Shown here in pieces: positions 59,300 to 64,000 of a stretch of DNA of 64,000 nucleotides (positions are counted from its first letter, which is position 1; every line of letters starts with the position of its first letter). Origin of the DNA: Syngnathus acus (lineage: Eukaryota > Chordata > Actinopteri > Syngnathiformes > Syngnathidae); assembly GCF_901709675.1 (NCBI RefSeq), contig NC_051094.1, forward strand, positions 15,727,501 to 15,791,500, written 5' to 3'. Made by a program: the position numbers and the translations under genes. The notes under the pieces are model-generated. The model was not told where the DNA came from. It searched no databases and saw only the letters and a list, made by a program, of their open reading frames with translations.

Positions 59300-60482
59300 A
59301 AAACAGCCAGCAAATGGGTGGAACGGTGGGGCATTGTCTGCCTTACATTTCAGAAGTTGTGGGTCCATCGGCCCTCCCTGTGTGGAGTATACCGTATTTT
59401 TCGCACCAAAAGGCGCACTGGATTATAAGGCGCACCCTCATTGAATTTTTTATTTTAGAAATTATTTCATATATAGGGCGCACCGGATTAAAAGGCGCAT
59501 AAAATAGAAGCTATACTGCAACAAACTGAGGTTGACTAGCGTTGCGGTATGCATCCACTAGCCAATAACCAATGAGCCCTCTGTAAACAATCGCGTTTCT
59601 CAAACAATCTCCTATAAAATGATCAGAACTGACTAAAGTTCGATCTAACACTGGTACTGCTTACCTATGTTTCCCTTCCATATCGATCCGTAAATTTACT
59701 CGAAACATTAACAGAGCAGCCTACATGAAATAGCCTTGTGCGTATAGCAGCTATTATTATAGCATTAGCCACCCGCAGACCCCCATGAGCCTCAGCAAAG
59801 TGTAAACAATCGCGTTTCTCAAACGATCTCCTATAAAATGATCGGAACTGACTAAAGTTTGACCTAACACATTGGTACTGCTAACCTATGTTTCCCTTCC
59901 ATATCAATCCGTAAATTTACTCAAAACATTAACGGAGCAGCCTATTTTGAAATGAAATAGCCTCGCGGGTACAACAGCTATTCGGTGACGCCCCCTGACC
60001 ACAGTTGCCGTAATGTTGGGAAGCGATGCGACCTTGTAATTTACTAGTCGTACTAAAACGTACTGAAACATTTTGGCAGAGCACTGTGTACAACCAGTAT
60101 GGATCAACAAATTCATCAATTGATCCATATATAAGGCGCTCTGCATTATAAGGCGCACTGTGTTTTTTTGAGTAAAATGTAAGTTTTTAAGTACACCTAA
60201 TAGTGCAGAAAATACGGTACATGTTCTCCCCGTGCCCGTGTGGGTTTTCGCCGGGCACTCCGGTTTCCTCCCACATCCCAAAAACATATCTGGTAGGCCG
60301 ACTGAGCACTCAAATTGCCCGTCGTGGTGAATGTGAGTGCGAATGGTTGTTTGTCTCTATGTGCCCTGCGATTGGCTGGTAACCAGTTCAGGGTGTCCCC
60401 CGCCTACTGCCCGATGACTGCTGGGCTGGCTCCAGCACGCCCGCAACCAACGTGGGGACAAGCGGTATAGAAAGCAGATGTA
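59300..60482 (+). repeat. tRNA-derived SINE split by a MITE
   Basis: The left part ends gccctccctgtgtggag at about 59387. The right part resumes catgttctccccgtgcccgt at 60220 and runs to gacaagcggtatagaaagca. Joined, they match the SINE family at 36231 across the junction. The 5' head is decayed. Confidence 0.8.
59392..60217. mobile_element. 826-bp MITE of the ATAAGGCGC family, inserted in a SINE
   Basis: It starts CCGTATTTTTCGCACCAAAA, ends with the inverse form agtgcagaaaatacgg, and is flanked by TA on both sides (59390-59391, 60218-60219). Internal ataaggcgcacc words recur. The interior contains a 219-bp tandem duplication (59582 and 59801: tgtaaacaatcgcgtttctc ... tatgtttcccttccatatc). 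Non-coding. Confidence 0.83.
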
Positions 60483-60833
60483 TGAAAATTCATGATATAG
60501 ACGATAAACGGTATCACTATCAATATCGATTTATTTGACCTGAAAAGTGTTTGCCTATTGAAACAAAAAAATATGGAATTCTCACCACCAATAACTGTAG
60601 CTTGCTTTAAAAAAGGAAAGGGGGGGTGTTGCACTTCAGAGGCATCAAAACCCATTGCACGCAGGCATTGCGAGACAAAACGTTTTGTGACACGGCTTCA
60701 TTGGACACACGACAAGACGAGGTTATTAGACACAAAAATAAATAAATAAATAAAAATGGGAGAAATTGTGCATCTCCAGGCTGGTCAGTGTGGTAACCGC
60801 ATTGGTGCGAAGGTTAGTAAATACTTTTATTGT

Positions 60834-61296
60834 TAGACTTAGACTTAGACTTAGACAGAACTTTATTGTCATTTTGTCAACACTAGGTGTGTACAAAACG
60901 AAATTTCGTTGCATACGGCTTTCAGCAATGTAGAGGTATTTCGGCTGGTTAAAAAAAAAGTGACATTCTATATAAAAATATGAGATAAGATAATTATAAA
61001 GTACAAAGTGCAGCAGTGATAAAGTATGTGAACAGTGCAGGAGACAAAAACAGTATTTACAAGTGTGCAGAGGAATGCTACGTTTGAATGTTCAGCAGTC
61101 TGACGACAGCAGGGAAAAAACTATTGCAGAACCTGGTGGACCTGCAGCGGATGCTGCGAAACCTCTTCCCAGAGGGCAGCAGGGAGAACAGTCCATGGTG
61201 GGGGTGTGATGGGTCACTGATAATATTTCGGGCTCGGGACACGCAGCGCTGGGATTGTTGATGTTTTATATGATTTTTTGATCCTCCATTAATTTT
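60834..61296 (-). mobile_element. Rex1/CR1-like LINE 3' fragment inside tubulin copy C
   Basis: The minus strand at 61314-61078 encodes a LINE C-terminus (SHPHHGLFSLLPSGKRFRSI, RCRSTRFCNSFFPAVVRLLN), typical of fish Rex1/Babar-type elements. It is followed by a 3' UTR that reads on the plus strand as agaactttattgtcattttg ... acgaaatttcgttgcatacg. A (TTAGAC)3 repeat at 60834-60852 marks the tail. Confidence 0.72.
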
Positions 61297-61458
61297 GTCA
61301 GTCGAGTCTGTCAACTAGTGATGGGTCCATGAGGCGTCGTGTATCGCTTCGACACATTGGCAAACTGTATTGACACTGTCGATACTGTGTGGCTGACTGC
61401 TGACACCCGCTGGACCTTAAAAATACTACAGGCAACCTAGTTGACAGACTCGACTGAC
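61297..61458. repeat. 22-bp perfect inverted repeat around a hAT-like core
   Basis: Arms 61297-61318 and 61437-61458 are exact reverse complements (left arm starts gtcagtcgagtctgtcaac). The 118-bp interior begins tgatgggtccatgaggcgtc and resembles fish hAT MITE ends (tagtgatgggtc). It is probably a small fold-back element inside copy C. Confidence 0.7.
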
Positions 61459-61873
61459 ACTGATTTGATGACCTAGTATATACATTAATTAATTTAAGTA
61501 ATTCTATTTTATATTGTATTCTTTCACATATTCATTTAAATTGAAAATGTATTTTATTTTTTAGTTACAGTCAATAATGTGAACATGTATCATAACATGA
61601 AGATCTAAGTGAACAAAAATAGCAGCGATATCATCGCATGGATTCCCAAAAACATAAAGATTGCAGTCTGCGACATTCCTCCTCGTGGCTTCAAGATGGC
61701 CGCCACCTTCATTGGCAACAGCACGGCCATCCAAGAGCTGTTTAAGCGCATGTCCGAGCAATTTTTAGCCAGATTTCCTCCACTGGTACACAAGCGAGGG
61801 CATGGATGAGAAGGAGTTCAAAGAAGCAGAGAGCAACATGTATGATCTGGTGTCAGAATACCAGCAGTCCTAG

Positions 61874-62390
61874 GATACTCCACCTGATAGGGACCATTCG
61901 GTGTGGATAAAGATATGGATTACACTTTATATATTTTTTCCCAGCAATTAATTTGATTTGATACTTGTTCCGACTCTTCAGGTTTCATTGCTGACAAGGC
62001 AAATTTTGTGTATCACTAAAACAAAAGCTCACTTTAGTCAAATTTTGTGTATCACTGAAACAAAAACTTTTCATAGTGTCGCTATATTTGGAAATGTTCG
62101 TTTTTCCCTACCACAAACATTTGGTTAATATGGACTTTAAATAAAAACTGAAATTTAATTGAAATAAAAGCCATGCTTCTGGAGTGTAAATTTGTTCATA
62201 CACAATCATTCGATTAGTTGACAGTGCATTAATTTGTTCATGAGTTTAAAAAAACTATAAATGTATACAACACATTCATGAAGGACCGTGTGCGGCCAGG
62301 CAAATGCCTAAGAGCTGTAAATTTGGCAGTGGTCAGTAGGTGGCAATGTTGGCTGACTTCTTTTTCCACATGACGCAATAAAGGACGGTT
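61874..62390 (+). other. 3' flank of tubulin copy C
   Basis: Inverted, diverged match to the flanks of copies A and B (ttcattgctgacaaggcaaa, ttgtgtatcactgaaacaaa, gtggtcagtaggtggcaatg). It contains AATAAA at about 62163. Confidence 0.75.
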
Positions 62391-63089
62391 ATGGACTCAA
62401 CTGACTATTTGCTGACTACACACAGATCCTAGAGGACTGTTTATGAACTGTTTTGTTTTGGGACTATGAGAATGAGCTCTGTGCAAGTAACAATTCAAGG
62501 GAAGGCATTTCCAGTGACAGGTTTGCAAGTCTGTCTATGAGACGATTGAGTACGTCTGTATGTGTGGATGTGTTACTGTTGGGGAGAAATTTCTTTTGTC
62601 AGAGTGTAAGGAGCTGAAATATTGCTGTTTGACAAATCTGTTTAGATATGAAGAAAATACATTTATTTTGGTATTCAGATTTTTGGTTTGTTTGATCATA
62701 CTACATACCACGAGCACTGCAGGCCATGTCCAAATGTATTTTTAATAAGCTGTCAATGGCCCCAGGGTCGTAAAATGGGCACCATTCATCTCAAGGATGC
62801 GAAATTTCTGTCATGTCTATTGGTTGCAGACTCCATGCAGCCATTGATTTAAAGTACTTTCTATCCAATATATGTTTTTTAAACAAAAGCACATTTATGG
62901 AAGACCATGTTTTATGGGACCCCAAAATATCTACACTTGAAAGTACAAACCCATATAGGAGTATAAAGGCAAAAATGATCCTCAGTCAGTCTAAAATCTA
63001 ATTTCTGGTTATAATCGAGAGCAGCACTGGAGTCTGGTTCTATAAAATGTTTAAAGTCAGTGAGCCGGTCACATATTGTTTTGAAGGCC
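62391..63089. other. Intergenic, unassigned
   Basis: Nothing recognisable; A+T-rich. Confidence 0.35.
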
Positions 63090-63727
63090 AGTCTATTTCA
63101 TATACACACATAGACAAGACAATGTCAAAATTAGGATAGAAGATTCCGCTTGCCTTGAATGCTCCACGTTTTGACAAAGTCGGTTGCATATCACGACTTG
63201 GAGGAAAAGAAAGTTTGGAGTTGGGGTCAGCTGCTTAAAGTGTGCTCGCGTTTGCCTCAAGGGCCCCTTACTTGCGCCATGTTGGAAAGTTTTTGCCAAC
63301 ATTGCCACCTTCTGATCACTGCCGAAATTACAATTCCTAAACGTCAGCATCGCCGTACAGTAGTTTATGAATTTTGCATCGAGTTGCATTTGAGTAGTCA
63401 ATATAGTTCAGTTCGACATTACTAACAAAATAATGCACTGCCAACTAGTCTTGGTGATTGTGTGTAGACAAATTTGCTTGACCCAAAGAAGCACACCTTT
63501 TATTTCATTCATATTGTCCTGTTTTATTGATAGTAAATATACCACATACGTTTCATACGTTTGTGTTAAGGGAAAACTTGAAAATTTCAAAAATCTTGCC
63601 ACACTATGTAAAGTGAGCTTTTATCTCAATGATACACAAAATCTGACTTGTCAGCAATGAAACCTGAAGACTTGGGACAAGTGTCATATGAATTAAATTG
63701 CTGGAGGGGGAGCAAAAAAAACAAAGT
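63090..63727 (-). other. 3' UTR/flank of beta-tubulin copy B
   Basis: Duplicate of 56200-56745. It differs mainly by an extra ~46 bp near 63390-63435 and small indels. The minus strand has a tgaaataaaagg polyadenylation-type signal near 63500. Confidence 0.85.

Positions 63728-64000
<273 letters not shown>

Larger units (their letters stand above)
60756..61873 (+). pseudogene. Beta-tubulin copy C, exon 1 and C-terminal remnant
   Basis: Exon 1 (60756-60812, 57 nt) reads MGEIVHLQAGQCGNRIGAK with the same GTTAGT donor as copy A. No exon 2, exon 3 or most of exon 4 follows. Coding sequence reappears at 61609 ([51 protein letters not shown]). A short deletion then shifts the frame, after which [20 protein letters not shown] and DLVSEYQQS read in another frame to a stop at 61871. 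The acidic tail is lost. In between are a LINE insertion and a 22-bp inverted repeat. This is an inverted duplicate of copy A that lost its core. Confidence 0.9.

Overview
The window is nuclear DNA of a ray-finned fish, most likely a percomorph. The evidence is two intron-containing developmental genes with vertebrate exon phases, dense teleost-type retroposons (Rex3/RTE-like LINEs, tRNA-derived SINEs with TGGA tails), Tc1 and hAT transposons, and long microsatellites. There is no bacterial or operon logic. A syngnathid-like source is possible from the flavour of the SINE and MITE families, but that is only an impression.

Layout: 1-10.2 kb is mostly transposon-derived: a Rex3 3' end, a deleted hAT element, and a LINE interrupted by an opposite-strand Rex3 insertion with a 12-bp target-site duplication. 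One orphan exon for a small secreted peptide lies at 1764. From 12.9 to 16.2 kb lies a complete five-exon CCN1/Cyr61-type matricellular gene (383 aa). From 16.4 to 22.4 kb come a 1.27-kb MITE-like element and a Rex3/SINE composite. From 22.6 to about 27.9 kb lies a complete LMO4 gene (159 aa, two LIM domains, non-coding first exon). From 28 to 41 kb there are no recognisable genes, but several A+T-rich, homeodomain-motif-rich stretches look like conserved enhancers, interspersed with MITEs, SINEs and microsatellites. From 41 to 56 kb there is a Tc1 element with a deleted core, hAT MITEs, a minisatellite and more SINEs. From 56.2 kb to the right edge there is a beta-tubulin cluster: two decayed copies in head-to-head orientation (minus at 56.7-58.8 kb, plus at 60.8-61.9 kb) and the 3' end of an apparently intact third copy on the minus strand running off the window. 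All three share duplicated 3' flanks.

ccn1 and lmo4 are also neighbours on human 1p22, so the pairing looks like old vertebrate synteny. CCN1 is a secreted integrin ligand and immediate-early Hippo/YAP target. LMO4 is a nuclear LIM adaptor of LDB1 complexes. They are not expected to work in one pathway. The gene-poor DNA beyond lmo4 probably carries its distal enhancers. The most unusual content is the decaying beta-tubulin cluster, several long perfect DNA palindromes outside any recognised transposon, and datable nested transposon insertions.
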